DNA of 56,771 bases from Pseudobdellovibrionaceae bacterium. GTDB lineage: Bacteria; Bdellovibrionota; Bdellovibrionia; Bdellovibrionales; JAMPXM01. The DNA is taken from NCBI GenBank assembly GCA_021463345.1, contig JAJTYM010000021.1, forward strand, positions 1 to 56,771, in the 5' to 3' direction. The notes beneath the pieces were generated by a model, which saw only the letters and a program-made list of their open reading frames with translations, was not told the origin of the DNA and did not search any database. A program made the position numbers and the translations under genes. Below, one piece after another: positions 44,027-53,968 of the stretch; positions within the stretch are counted from its first letter, which is position 1; every line of letters starts with the position of its first letter.

Positions 44027-45625
44027 ATGGGAAAACTGCTGAGCGCGTTCCTCGCGACCGTCGCCGCGATCGCCGTCGTCCCGACGGAAGTCCCGGCGCA
44101 GGAACAGGCATCGACTTACTTCAGTCAGATCGACGCCGATCTCACCGTGCGCAAAGTCGCCGTCTTCCCCGTTTCCGACAATCTCGACGGCATCTACGCG
44201 CGACCCATCGAAAGCCACCTTCTCGCCCTCGTGAAAGCTTATCACCAATGGGACCTCGTCGATTCGTCGGCCGTCACCGCTCCCAGCAGCGTCGCCGATC
44301 TCGAAGACGACCCCGCCGAGGTCCGTCGTTTGGGCGCCGGCATCGAAGCCGATGCGTTCCTCGTCGCTCAAGCGAGCAAAGGCCCGAACGGCTTGAATAT
44401 CAAACTGAATCTATTTATGAAGACCGACGGCAAGCTCCTCGCGCAAGAAACCCTGCGCGACCACGCGCGTTTCGAGATACCGGAGCTCAAATCGCAAACC
44501 CAGGCTCTATTCGCACGCCTCGTGCGCAAGATCCCCTACAACGGCCTCGTCCTCAGCCGCCAAGGCAATCGCGTGACGATCAACCTCGGCAAATCCGACG
44601 GTCTCAGCGAAAACCAGGTGATCAGCGCCGTGCAGATCATCAAAGCCACGCGTCATCCGAAGTTCAATTTCCTGGTGAGCACCGAAAAAGAAGTCTTGGG
44701 CAAAGTGAAGGTGCTCAAAGTCGAGGACACCTTGAGCTTCGGCATGGTGGTTACCGAGCTCGACAAAGGCGTCATCCGCCGTTTCCACAAAATCGCGGGC
44801 CTCGACCAGGTAAGTTACGACGAGACGGAAGACCTGGGAGGAGGAAACGGCGGTTCGATCATGGATCGCGATGACAGTCAGATCAGCTTCGGCAAGGGCC
44901 CCGGCGAATGGATTCCGACGAAACCGCCCGCCTTCGGTGCCGTCGGCCTCAAAGCCGGCGTCGGCTCTTACAACAACGCCATTAGCCTCTCGACGGGCGA
45001 TCTGAAGGCGAAAGCGTCCTTCTATCCCAGCTTGGGAGTTTTCGGAGAGCTTTGGCTCAATCCCAACTGGATCGTACGCGCCGAGCTCGAGCAAGGCGTG
45101 GCGAGCACGGATAATCCGCGCGCCGGCTCGGCACCGTCGGAACTCAACCACCAATTGACCAAGTACGCCCTTATGATGGGCTACAATTTCCTGCTGCAGG
45201 ACGATTTCTTCGGCCCGAAATTGCAGGTTCGGGGCGGATTCCTGCGCCATCAAATCTTCATCGACTCCTCGACGCCTCTGGCCTTCACCACGACGACGTA
45301 CTCGGGTCTGTTGCTAGGCTTGTACGGCTCGCTTCCCGTGACTGAAGAAAAAGACTGGTACATCGGCGCTGGGCTGAACATGGTGATGTTCCCGTCACTG
45401 CAAGAAAAGCCGTACAGCTCGGGTGGCTCGGACAAAAACACGGTCAACGATTTCACCTTATGGGGCGAAAAAAAAATCCGTGAAAACCTGATGGCTACGG
45501 CCTCGCTCGACTTTTCCCTCTACAGCACGTCGTTTACAGGCAGCGGCTCACGCCCCGCCGAAACCGCCGTCAGCATGAGCCAACGCCACACTCGACTGAG
45601 CGGCGGCCTCATCTACATGTTCTGA
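44027..45625 (+). CDS. CsgG-like domain plus C-terminal outer-membrane barrel protein
   Basis: A 532-residue protein with a signal peptide (about 1-24, EVPAQ). The first 200 residues resemble a CsgG-type periplasmic domain (VRKVAVFPVSDNLDGIYARPIESHL, LGAGIEADAFLVAQ). The last 230 residues are strand-rich with the look of a small outer-membrane barrel ending in tyrosine-methionine-phenylalanine. Related proteins are predicted to sit in the outer membrane with the first domain in the periplasm. It is divergent from the barrel protein at 42824. Confidence 0.66.
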   Translation: MGKLLSAFLATVAAIAVVPTEVPAQEQASTYFSQIDADLTVRKVAVFPVSDNLDGIYARPIESHLLALVKAYHQWDLVDSSAVTAPSSVADLEDDPAEVRRLGAGIEADAFLVAQASKGPNGLNIKLNLFMKTDGKLLAQETLRDHARFEIPELKSQTQALFARLVRKIPYNGLVLSRQGNRVTINLGKSDGLSENQVISAVQIIKATRHPKFNFLVSTEKEVLGKVKVLKVEDTLSFGMVVTELDKGVIRRFHKIAGLDQVSYDETEDLGGGNGGSIMDRDDSQISFGKGPGEWIPTKPPAFGAVGLKAGVGSYNNAISLSTGDLKAKASFYPSLGVFGELWLNPNWIVRAELEQGVASTDNPRAGSAPSELNHQLTKYALMMGYNFLLQDDFFGPKLQVRGGFLRHQIFIDSSTPLAFTTTTYSGLLLGLYGSLPVTEEKDWYIGAGLNMVMFPSLQEKPYSSGGSDKNTVNDFTLWGEKKIRENLMATASLDFSLYSTSFTGSGSRPAETAVSMSQRHTRLSGGLIYMF

Positions 45626-45694
45626 AGGGCTCGGCCACCTATGAGCAACCGGTTCTCCTTGCCGGGAGATGGGCTCCCCCCTGCTCACACGCGT

Positions 45695-45723
45695 AAAAAA
45701 ACCCGGGCGTTTCCGCCCGGGTT
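45695..45723 (-). terminator. Rho-independent terminator of groEL
   Basis: On the minus strand AACCCGGGCG / CGCCCGGGTT forms a 10-bp stem with a GAAA loop followed by a T run, 29 bases past the groEL stop. Confidence 0.92.
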
Positions 45724-45751
45724 CCATCATCAGCATCTATAAAGACGCTAA

Positions 45752-47422
<1,671 letters not shown>

Positions 47423-47438
47423 TTAATTTAACAGAGGA

Positions 47439-47735
47439 TCACTGGATGATTCCGAGGACGTCTTCCTCGCGCATCATCAGGTATTCCTTGCCGTCGAGTT
47501 TTACTTCCGTGCCAGCGTAGCTGGAGAACAGGATTTTGTCGCCGATCTTCACGGCCAACGGAAGAGTCTTGCCATCTTCGGTCACGCGGCCGTTGCCGGT
47601 CGCGATGACTTCACCGTGTTTCGGCTTTTCTTTAGCGGTATCGGGGATGATGATGCCACCAGCCGTTTTTTCTTCCTCGGCCATGCGACGCACCAAAATG
47701 CGGTCATGCAAGGGACGAACTTTGAGTTTTTCCAT
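47439..47735 (-). CDS. groS: Co-chaperonin GroES
   Basis: A 98-residue lid protein for GroEL. The start [12 protein letters not shown], the mobile-loop region [15 protein letters not shown] and [13 protein letters not shown] at the end are standard. GGGAGG lies nine bases before the ATG. A sigma-70-type promoter and a 14-base palindrome lie upstream; the CIRCE element used by HrcA is absent. Confidence 0.97.
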   Translation of the reverse strand: MEKLKVRPLHDRILVRRMAEEEKTAGGIIIPDTAKEKPKHGEVIATGNGRVTEDGKTLPLAVKIGDKILFSSYAGTEVKLDGKEYLMMREEDVLGIIQ

Positions 47736-47766
47736 AACGAGAAACCTCCCTAATGAAGAGCGTGAA

Positions 47767-47780
47767 TTTACCTAGGTAAA
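47767..47780. promoter_or_regulatory. 14-bp perfect palindrome downstream of the groES promoter
   Basis: TTTACCTAGGTAAA is fully self-complementary and lies about 20-33 bases past the -10 box, a position where a repressor could block transcription. It is not the CIRCE sequence. Confidence 0.45.
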
Positions 47781-47799
47781 CCTGGTCAAAAACACTGCC

Positions 47800-47827
47800 A
47801 ATATGGACGCCAGCAAAAGTCTGTCAA
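47800..47827 (-). promoter_or_regulatory. groESL promoter
   Basis: On the minus strand a perfect TTGACA (47822-47827) is 16 bases from CATATT (47800-47805), about 65 bases before groES. No sigma-32-type boxes are evident. Confidence 0.6.
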
Positions 47828-47924
47828 GGAAAGCCGATAAAAATTTGGTCGCCGCTCACTCGACCAAAACCATTGCTTCCGAATTTTTAAATATTTACGG
47901 ATATTTATAAAGAAACGGCAACTC

Positions 47925-48455
47925 TCACAAACCGTTCATCGTGGATCGTCCCCCTGAACCGGAACGAGTGCCTTGAAGCGTCGACGGCAACATACCGATC
48001 GCGGATCGGCCACCTTCGAGCTGCTTTTTGTACGCCGTCATGAGCTGCGCAACTTCCTCAACGCTCATCTTTTTGGCAGCTTCGAGGAGCGCCGCATCGT
48101 CATTGATTTGACTCAGGTAAAGCACGAAATAATCGTTGATCGTCAGTTCAGAAGCGAATTCAAGATTGGTCTGGGCTTGTTGCAGCCGACTCTCGCCTTT
48201 GCCGCCCTTTTGCACGCGGGATACGATCGCCCCGCCGCTGAAAGGCTTCTGGGTCGCAGGTTTATCGTGTGAGGGAATCGCACGTTCGGATAGGCCTTCA
48301 GCCTGAGTGCGCTCCAAAGCGGCACGTGCTTCGTCCACACGCATCGTTTTCCAAGCGCGGAAACCGAGCACTTCGGGGCCATCCCCTTGCATGACCTGGG
48401 CGACAGCTGAGAAGCCAGCTCCAGTGATCAAAATCGCGATAAGTACTTTTTTCAT
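47925..48455 (-). CDS. Secreted helical hypothetical protein
   Basis: A 176-residue protein with a signal peptide (MKKVLIAILITGAGFSAVA). The mature part is mainly helical (NDDAALLEAAKKMSVEEVAQLMTAYKKQLEGG) and ends in a Ser/Gly/Thr-rich tail. GGAG precedes the ATG at 48455; a longer frame from 48503 has less support. No family is recognised. It stands alone upstream of groESL on the same strand. Confidence 0.6.
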   Translation of the reverse strand: MKKVLIAILITGAGFSAVAQVMQGDGPEVLGFRAWKTMRVDEARAALERTQAEGLSERAIPSHDKPATQKPFSGGAIVSRVQKGGKGESRLQQAQTNLEFASELTINDYFVLYLSQINDDAALLEAAKKMSVEEVAQLMTAYKKQLEGGRSAIGMLPSTLQGTRSGSGGRSTMNGL

Positions 48456-48775
48456 ACGTTCTCCAACCGACGTACCGCTGTCTCGCGAACCGGTTTTGTT
48501 CAAGGCTTATGCCACGGGGAAAAGCACAGCTCCTCGCGTTAAATGCGGGAACAAGCACCAGAAGACGCTGGCTATGGCCTAAATTCGTCGCTGATACGCT
48601 TCTGCGCCGGCAAAAAATGCGACGGGGAGACCGCTATTCGATGTGCCGATCACCTTCACGAAGAGTCGTCGCAAAAAGGAAATAAGGCGCGGTGAAACAC
48701 GCCTTGGGATGAGCGAACCGCGCTGAGGCAGGAACCCCTCGCGGCGAATCCGCTCGACGGGGCGGATGGATGGCT
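48456..48775. other. Intergenic region, with possible ahpCD terminator
   Basis: No gene is seen. Near its right end AAGGCG (48684-48689) and CGCCTT (48700-48705) can form a hairpin; read on the minus strand it is followed by ATTTCCTTTTT and could end the ahpC-ahpD transcript. Confidence 0.35.
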
Positions 48776-49318
48776 TCAGGCCAAAACCTGTTTCAAGCCG
48801 AAAACGACCGCAGCGAAGCGGGCGAGATCATGGATTTGCTCGCGTGTCGCGCCGAGCTGCAAGAGCGCCTTTTCGTGCGATGTCACGCATTTTTCGCAAC
48901 CATTGATCACAGAAACGGCGAACGCAAGCATCTCGAACCGCTGCTTGCCGATCGCGGGGTTGGCGAGCGACTGCATGCGGAGTTTCGCGGCACCATAACC
49001 TTCGCCCTCCACCTGATGATCGACAAAGTGACGGAACCGATAATAAACATTGAGGGTGCCCATGATGGCGGCGCTCTCCTCTACTTCCCGGATCACGTCC
49101 TCACTCTGCCCGGCACCGGCGAGCGCGCCGCGCGCGATCTCCCGGAGCGGCTCCGCTCCGACGGCCTTCGCCGTCGCGAGCAGAACCATGGCGCCGTCTT
49201 CGGCGGTTAGTGAGCCGTCCTCGAACAACCGACGGAAGTTCAGTTTCAAGTCCCTGGCGACCACGGTCGAACGGGACTCGAGGAGGCGGTCGAAGGATTC
49301 AATGATCGCGTCTTTCAT
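48776..49318 (-). CDS. ahpD: Alkyl hydroperoxidase AhpD
   Basis: A 180-residue all-helical disulphide reductase of the AhpD/carboxymuconolactone-decarboxylase fold. The active site is CEKCVTSHE with C141, C144 and H148. AhpD passes electrons to the peroxiredoxin AhpC. The start at 49318 is preferred over 49372 because of GAGG just before it. It follows ahpC by eight bases in one operon under OxyR. Confidence 0.92.
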   Translation of the reverse strand: MKDAIIESFDRLLESRSTVVARDLKLNFRRLFEDGSLTAEDGAMVLLATAKAVGAEPLREIARGALAGAGQSEDVIREVEESAAIMGTLNVYYRFRHFVDHQVEGEGYGAAKLRMQSLANPAIGKQRFEMLAFAVSVINGCEKCVTSHEKALLQLGATREQIHDLARFAAVVFGLKQVLA

Positions 49319-49326
49319 TCCATACC

Positions 49327-49863
49327 TCACGGGTTGAGCGTGGCTTGACCTTTTTCCCAGTTGCACGGGCAAAGTTCGTCCGTTTGCAAGGCATCGAGCG
49401 TCCGCAAAACTTCCTTCACGTTACGGCCAACCGACAGGTCGTTCACGCTGACCCAGCGGATGATTCCGTCGGGGTCAACGATGTACGTCGCACGCAACGG
49501 AACCTTGTCTTGTTTGTGCAGAATTCCCAGGGCCTCGCTGAGTTCCTTCTTATTGTCGGCGAGCAGGGGGAATTTCAGGCCGCGCAAGTCCGCGTGGTCT
49601 TTGCGCCACGCGAGGTGGACGAATTGACTGTCGGTGCTGACACCGATGACTTCGGCATCGCGCTCCTTGAACGCCGAGTAGTTATTGCCGAACTCCGAAA
49701 TTTCCGTCGGGCAGATGAACGTGAAATCCAGCGGCCAGAAAAACACGACGGCCCACTTGCCCTTGATGAACGAGTTGTCGAGAGTTTTGAATTCTTCGCC
49801 CTTGTTGAGCGAGACGACCGCGGGCGCTTCAAAATGAGGGAACTTCTCTCCGATACCGATCAT
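49327..49863 (-). CDS. ahpC: Peroxiredoxin AhpC
   Basis: A 178-residue 2-Cys peroxiredoxin that reduces peroxides. The peroxidatic cysteine is C51 in FTFICPTE and the resolving cysteines are C165 and C167 (ELCPCNW), an arrangement known from AhpD-coupled AhpC proteins such as the mycobacterial one. AAAGGAG precedes the ATG. It is divergent from oxyR with a shared regulatory gap. Confidence 0.95.
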   Translation of the reverse strand: MIGIGEKFPHFEAPAVVSLNKGEEFKTLDNSFIKGKWAVVFFWPLDFTFICPTEISEFGNNYSAFKERDAEVIGVSTDSQFVHLAWRKDHADLRGLKFPLLADNKKELSEALGILHKQDKVPLRATYIVDPDGIIRWVSVNDLSVGRNVKEVLRTLDALQTDELCPCNWEKGQATLNP

Positions 49864-49953
49864 AACGAGTCTCCTTTTGTTGATGTCACCTTCAGCTAGG
49901 ACGGTTATCGAGCCACAAAGCTCGATTGATCAGAGTCTACGAACTTGCTAACA

Positions 49954-49998
49954 ATAGATCCAATTGATAATATCTACATGATCATAGATTATATCTAT
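49954..49998. promoter_or_regulatory. OxyR-binding region between ahpC and oxyR
   Basis: A perfect OxyR half-tetramer site ATAG-N7-CTAT lies at 49984-49998. An upstream ATTG-N7-CTAC at 49963-49977, six bases away, is a weaker copy (the ideal gap is seven), and a further ATAG is at 49954. The site ends 11 bases before the oxyR start, fitting autorepression and ahpC activation. Confidence 0.72.
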
Positions 49999-50009
49999 CA
50001 GGTGGTGCG

Positions 50010-50960
50010 ATGACCCTCAGCCAATTGAACTACGTCCTAGCCGTCGCTCAACATCGTCATTTCGGGTTGGCGGCCGAGTCCTGCTTCGTCACCCAACCCA
50101 CCTTGAGCATGCAGATCCAAAAGCTGGAGGGCGAGTTGGGAGCCGAGATCTTCGATAGATCCAAGCAACCCATCGAACTCACGCCTCTCGGCGGTCTCAT
50201 CGTGGAACAAGCGCGGATGGTCATCGGCGAAGCGAAAAAACTCGAGTCGGTCGTAGCGAGGACCCGTGACGAAATCTCCGGACCGCTGCGGCTTGGCGTG
50301 ATTCCGACGCTCGCGCCATCGATCCTGCCCCTGTTCATCGCGAAGTTCGCGACCCAACACCCGAAACTGGACATCACGGTCGAAGAACTCCAAACCCGCC
50401 AAATCATCGAACGGCTCAATGCGGACTCGCTCGATGTCGGCATTCTCGTCACGCCGCTGTTCGTCCCGGCGCTCATCGAGCATCCCGTCTTCCAAGAGCC
50501 GTTTCTCCTGTACTGCGCTCCCGGTCACTCGCTGCTCAAATCCAAGAAAATCGTGGAAGGGGACCTCACCGCGCAAGAGATCTGGCTGCTCAACGAGGGA
50601 CATTGCTTCCGCGGCCAGGCCCTGTCACTCTGCTCAGACTCGCGTAAGGGGCGGCGCGCGAGCCACAAACTCAAATTCGAAAGCGGCAACCTCGAGACCC
50701 TCAAGAAGATGGTCGACCAGGGCGATGGTTATACGCTGCTCCCATGGCTCGCCGCCGCGGACATCGCCGACGAGAGCAAACGCAAGCGCCTGCGCGAATT
50801 CCATGCGCCCGCGCCGGCGCGCGAAGTGAGCGTCATCCATCACAAGCTTTACGCGAAAGACGCGATCGTCCAGTCCCTGATCCACGGGATCAAGGACAAC
50901 CTGCCGCCCGAAATCGCTCGCGCGAAATCCGATCGGATCAAAACCGTCCCTTTGCTCTGA
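50010..50960 (+). CDS. oxyR: Hydrogen peroxide sensor OxyR (LysR family)
   Basis: A 316-residue LysR-type regulator. The N-terminal winged HTH is at about 1-60 (HFGLAAESCFVTQPTLSMQIQKLE, seen from residue 17). In the sensor domain C199 and C208 lie in NEGHCFRGQALSLC, at the same positions as the redox pair of E. coli OxyR, so it can form the peroxide-induced disulphide. It is divergent from ahpC, its expected target. The ATG follows AGGTGG. Confidence 0.95.
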   Translation: MTLSQLNYVLAVAQHRHFGLAAESCFVTQPTLSMQIQKLEGELGAEIFDRSKQPIELTPLGGLIVEQARMVIGEAKKLESVVARTRDEISGPLRLGVIPTLAPSILPLFIAKFATQHPKLDITVEELQTRQIIERLNADSLDVGILVTPLFVPALIEHPVFQEPFLLYCAPGHSLLKSKKIVEGDLTAQEIWLLNEGHCFRGQALSLCSDSRKGRRASHKLKFESGNLETLKKMVDQGDGYTLLPWLAAADIADESKRKRLREFHAPAPAREVSVIHHKLYAKDAIVQSLIHGIKDNLPPEIARAKSDRIKTVPLL

Positions 50961-51002
50961 TCCAAGGCGGGGTTCGCGGGCGAGCGCTCCAACCGGGCCC
51001 GC

Positions 51003-51635
51003 TCAACCGGCCTTCGCCTCGAAATACCGCAGATCGACGAACACGGCGGACGCGAGGATCAGCTTTCGCTCGTCCTCGGTCAAACGCGGGTCCCCGAACT
51101 CGATCATGAAATTGTCTTTATCGGTGAATATCTCCGCGAAAACGCCGGACCATTTCTTTTTCACCGACGCCATCTCGCGGCCACCACGCGAGAATGGGAA
51201 CGTCCACGGCTTCCAGAGCGGGGATGACATCTCGAGGACAACCTGCCCCATCGCGTTCTCGACGTCGAACCGCTTCGAAAAGAGCGCCCATCGCTGCTGG
51301 ACCGCTCCCAGCTTGCGCCCGCCGATATCCGAAACCTCCAGGCGTTGGAAGAAAAAACGGAATGGGTGGACGGCTTTCATGCATGGAACGCGATCCGGAG
51401 TGAAAAAGTGGATCTCAAACGTGCGCCAATGCCCTAGGAATTGCCGCAACAGGAAACCTAGGGCGCCTTTTTGCAGTTCAGCCACATACGCGACGGCCTG
51501 TTCGCGCTCGTCAGACACTTGGTATTTGTTGCGCGTCTCGAAACCAAGCAATTCGACGAGTTCGCGAACCTGTCTGACGAAAAGCCGACGATGAGGAGCT
51601 AAACGCAACTCCCGGTTCGATACAATCGGTTCCAT
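51003..51635 (-). CDS. Phospholipid scramblase/LURP-one-related family protein
   Basis: A 210-residue protein with the tubby-like beta-barrel signature of the scramblase/LURP-one group: RLFVRQVRELVELLGFETRNKY near the start, then KGALGFLLRQFLGH and repeated strand pairs ending at DDLRYFEAK-like sequence. No membrane helix is obvious. Bacterial members have no settled function. GGAGG lies before the ATG. It stands alone between oxyR (convergent) and the riboswitch-sugE unit (divergent). Confidence 0.72.
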   Translation of the reverse strand: MEPIVSNRELRLAPHRRLFVRQVRELVELLGFETRNKYQVSDEREQAVAYVAELQKGALGFLLRQFLGHWRTFEIHFFTPDRVPCMKAVHPFRFFFQRLEVSDIGGRKLGAVQQRWALFSKRFDVENAMGQVVLEMSSPLWKPWTFPFSRGGREMASVKKKWSGVFAEIFTDKDNFMIEFGDPRLTEDERKLILASAVFVDLRYFEAKAG

Positions 51636-51839
51636 CTTGCCTCCGTTGAAGTTGCCGGCATGGCTCGAACGGCCGCGACCCGCACGAAAGACTCATGTGG
51701 GCTCTCCCAGCGCCTTCCTGCAATCCTGTTTCGGCTCCTCACACCTCTTACCATCTTATGCGCATGGAAACGAATGCGAGAGCCCAGAACTGGCGGGAAC
51801 CCCCTCCAAAGTCACGAGCACCCGAGGCATTCGGTCAGG

Positions 51840-51868
51840 TTGTTTTCAGCCCGTGAATTTGCTACTCT
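51840..51868 (+). promoter_or_regulatory. Promoter of the riboswitch-sugE unit
   Basis: TTGTTT (51840-51845) and TACTCT (51863-51868) are 17 bases apart, placing the transcript start about 20-25 bases before the riboswitch. Confidence 0.4.
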
Positions 51869-51896
51869 CTTCCCGAAAACCACCATCAAATGGTGC

Positions 51897-51938
51897 CCGG
51901 ACGAGACGCGCCGTACCCGGTCAAGACAAGACGACGCC
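51897..51938 (+). ncRNA. Guanidine-III riboswitch (ykkC-III)
   Basis: The sequence follows the conserved ykkC-III core closely: CCGGACGAG at the 5' end, GCGCCGTACCCGGTCA in the middle and GACAAGACGACGC at the 3' end. CCGG pairs with CCGG in the middle strand and GCG/CGC pairs give the pseudoknot typical of this class. It binds guanidinium and turns on downstream genes. It lies 34 bases before an SMR transporter gene whose AGGAGG (51960-51965) is the likely control point. Confidence 0.88.
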
Positions 51939-51971
51939 TTTTGGACCCGAAAATCGCAAAGGAGGTTCGTG

Positions 51972-52295
51972 GTGTCGTCGGCATGGTTGACTCTTTTTTT
52001 CGCCGGGCTACTGGAAGTGTGCTGGGCGATCGGCCTTAAGTACACGGTAGGGTTCACGCGGCTCGCCCCCAGCCTCTTCACCGTCACTACCTTGGCGGGA
52101 AGCATGTACCTGCTCGCAAAAGCCGCGCGAACCTTGCCTATCGGGACGGCATACGCAGTCTGGGTCGGGATCGGCGCCGTTGGCGCGGGAATTCTGGGAA
52201 TCGCGCTTTTCAAGGAGCCGGTGACTCTCGCAAGAATCGGGTTCATGACCCTGTTGGTGGTTTCCATCATCGGCCTGAAAGCCACGTCTTCCTGA
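51972..52295 (+). CDS. sugE: SMR-family guanidinium exporter (SugE/Gdx)
   Basis: A 107-residue four-helix membrane protein of the small multidrug resistance family. The membrane glutamate is E15 in FFAGLLEVCWAIGLKY, and the YAVWVGIGAVGAGILG segment is that of the SugE/Gdx branch. With a guanidine-III riboswitch upstream it is very likely a guanidinium/proton exchanger. The second of two adjacent GTGs (51972) is chosen because AGGAGG is six bases before it. Confidence 0.93.
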   Translation: MSSAWLTLFFAGLLEVCWAIGLKYTVGFTRLAPSLFTVTTLAGSMYLLAKAARTLPIGTAYAVWVGIGAVGAGILGIALFKEPVTLARIGFMTLLVVSIIGLKATSS

Positions 52296-52380
52296 CCCGC
52301 GCATCCGGGTCTAACGAGACACCTCGCTCCGCCTCTTCGAAAACCCGGCCCCAGGCGGATAAAGAGGGCGCTTTTGCCTC

Positions 52381-52950
52381 TTAATCGACCACTGGCGCCT
52401 TCAATGCAAGTTGGCAAACCTGGCGCATTTCCTCCAGTTCCCTCTCGAACCAGCGATTTTGAGCCAGCCAGATGTTGTTCAACGGCGATGGGTGAGGAAG
52501 CGGAAGATAGCGGGGCGAATACTCCCGCCAAGAGCGGACGGTCTCCGTCAGCGAGGCTTTCCTCGACTTCCCTAAATAAACCTGATGCGCGTATTGCCCC
52601 AGCAGGACGGTCAGTTGGATCTTTGGCATCCGCAAAAGCAGCTTTTCATGCCATAGGGGGTGGCACTCTTTGCGTGGCGGCAAGTCTCCCCTTGCCCCAG
52701 TTCCCGGATAACAAAACCCGATGGGTAGAATCGCAATCCGCCCTTCGTCATAAAAAAGCTCGGGCGCGAGCCCGAGCCACTCCCGCAGCCTCTCCCCGCT
52801 GGCATCGCTCCACGGGATCCCGGACAAGTGGACTTTCAAGCCCGGCGCTTGACCGATCAGAAGCACTCTCGCCGATGGACTCGCCTGAAAAACAGGGCGC
52901 GGCCCAAGCGGCAGGTCTGCGCAAGCTCGACAGGCGCGTACGTCTCGCAT
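52381..52950 (-). CDS. Uracil-DNA glycosylase family protein
   Basis: A 189-residue protein of the UDG superfamily. Motif 1 is VLLIGQAPG (29-37), followed by GIPWSDASGERLREWLG, and the DNA-intercalation motif is PLPHPSPLNN near 151. It likely removes damaged or uracil bases, though members of this branch (short family, YqiD-like) are poorly studied. Its ATG overlaps the stop of the DUF488 gene by one base. Confidence 0.85.
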   Translation of the reverse strand: MRDVRACRACADLPLGPRPVFQASPSARVLLIGQAPGLKVHLSGIPWSDASGERLREWLGLAPELFYDEGRIAILPIGFCYPGTGARGDLPPRKECHPLWHEKLLLRMPKIQLTVLLGQYAHQVYLGKSRKASLTETVRSWREYSPRYLPLPHPSPLNNIWLAQNRWFERELEEMRQVCQLALKAPVVD

Positions 52951-53318
52951 CAGCGTTTTGATTTCATGAACTCCTTCTCGAGGACATCTTTCAAAACGAC
53001 AGCGTTATTATGGGTCTCATCGCGCGCGCCGTAAAGCAGCGTGAGCTTACGCCCGGCAGCCCGCCGCGCAAGCCCTTCCAAAAGTTCCCTAGACCGGGGT
53101 GAATTCAATTCCTTTTTGTATGCAACGGCAAAGAATTTCCAGCGAGCCTGATCGTGGCCGAACTCTTTCCGAAGAGCCGTGCTTGGGGCAAGATCCTTCA
53201 ACCATTCATCGAACTTCAGTTCTTGCTTTGAGATCCCTCGAGGCCAGAGACGGTCGACCAAAACGCGGTACCCATCATCCCGACGACTGGGCTCGTACAC
53301 TCTCTTGATCTGTACCAT
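52950..53318 (-). CDS. DUF488 family protein
   Basis: A 122-residue protein of the DUF488 family. It starts IKRVYEPSRRDDGYRVLVDRLWPRG, the conserved family opening, and ends TLLYGARDETHNNAVVLKD, also conserved. Function is unsettled. It is the first gene of a two-gene unit with the UDG-family gene, joined by a one-base overlap. Confidence 0.88.
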   Translation of the reverse strand: MVQIKRVYEPSRRDDGYRVLVDRLWPRGISKQELKFDEWLKDLAPSTALRKEFGHDQARWKFFAVAYKKELNSPRSRELLEGLARRAAGRKLTLLYGARDETHNNAVVLKDVLEKEFMKSKR

Positions 53319-53542
53319 GCGGTCCGTTTAGCACTCTCGACCGTTGTTTTCAATTCTCAGCCGATCCAACGCGACGATGAACGGCCTACTATCACGGTCA
53401 CATGGCCTTACCCTCTCCAGCCAATTCCTTGACCGGGACCGATCCCAGTCCTGCGCCCGCTCCTACAACTTAAGACGACACGCCGCCGTCTCGCGGATTC
53501 ATTCCAGTTTCTGAAAAGCCAGCTCAGCATTCGCTCCCGCTT

Positions 53543-53945
53543 CTACGAAGCCAGATCATCGGGCGCGGGCTCCAGCTTCCCAAGCTGAGCGATGACGCGT
53601 TGATAGTCCTCATCATCGAAGTTGAAGTCCTCTGCTGGGATGAACGCTTTCAATGCGCCCTCGCCTTATTTGACACTGATTTTTTCCGCCTCAAAGAGGC
53701 GGTTGCCCAAATCAAACAGTCCTTTCACCGTTACTTCTTCGAACTCCACTTTCTGAGCCATTTCCTCGAGTCGTCCACTCATCTCGAGGATGTATTCACT
53801 CGCGCCCGTATCAAGCTTGTATCTATAGACGCGGCCACCAAACACCTTCCCACTCATCGCGGGCTTTGACCTGTCCATTGGCCCATAGCCACGTAGACCG
53901 CGTCGGGCGAAAAAGCCAAGTTGTTCACGCTTTCTCAATCTTCAT
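53543..53945 (-). pseudogene. Broken gene, beta-propeller-like fragment
   Basis: On the minus strand a good ribosome site (GGGGGAG) and ATG at 53945 lead into a six-codon frame MKIEKA that stops. A second frame right after it reads VNNLAFSPDAVYVAMGQW, like a WD40 blade, and a third gives GRVYRYKLDTGASEYI and a helical part to an in-frame TAA at 53666. Past that stop the same frame continues sensibly (FIPAEDFNFDDEDYQRVI) to a stop at 53543. Two frameshifts and one nonsense change would join them. This is a reading by eye; some parts could be separate small genes. Confidence 0.45.
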
Positions 53946-53968
53946 GGGCTCCCCCGCCCTTTTCCCTG

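Noticed and set aside
47736-47924. Search for a CIRCE element before groES
   Set aside because: No TTAGCACTC / GAGTGCTAA pair is present.
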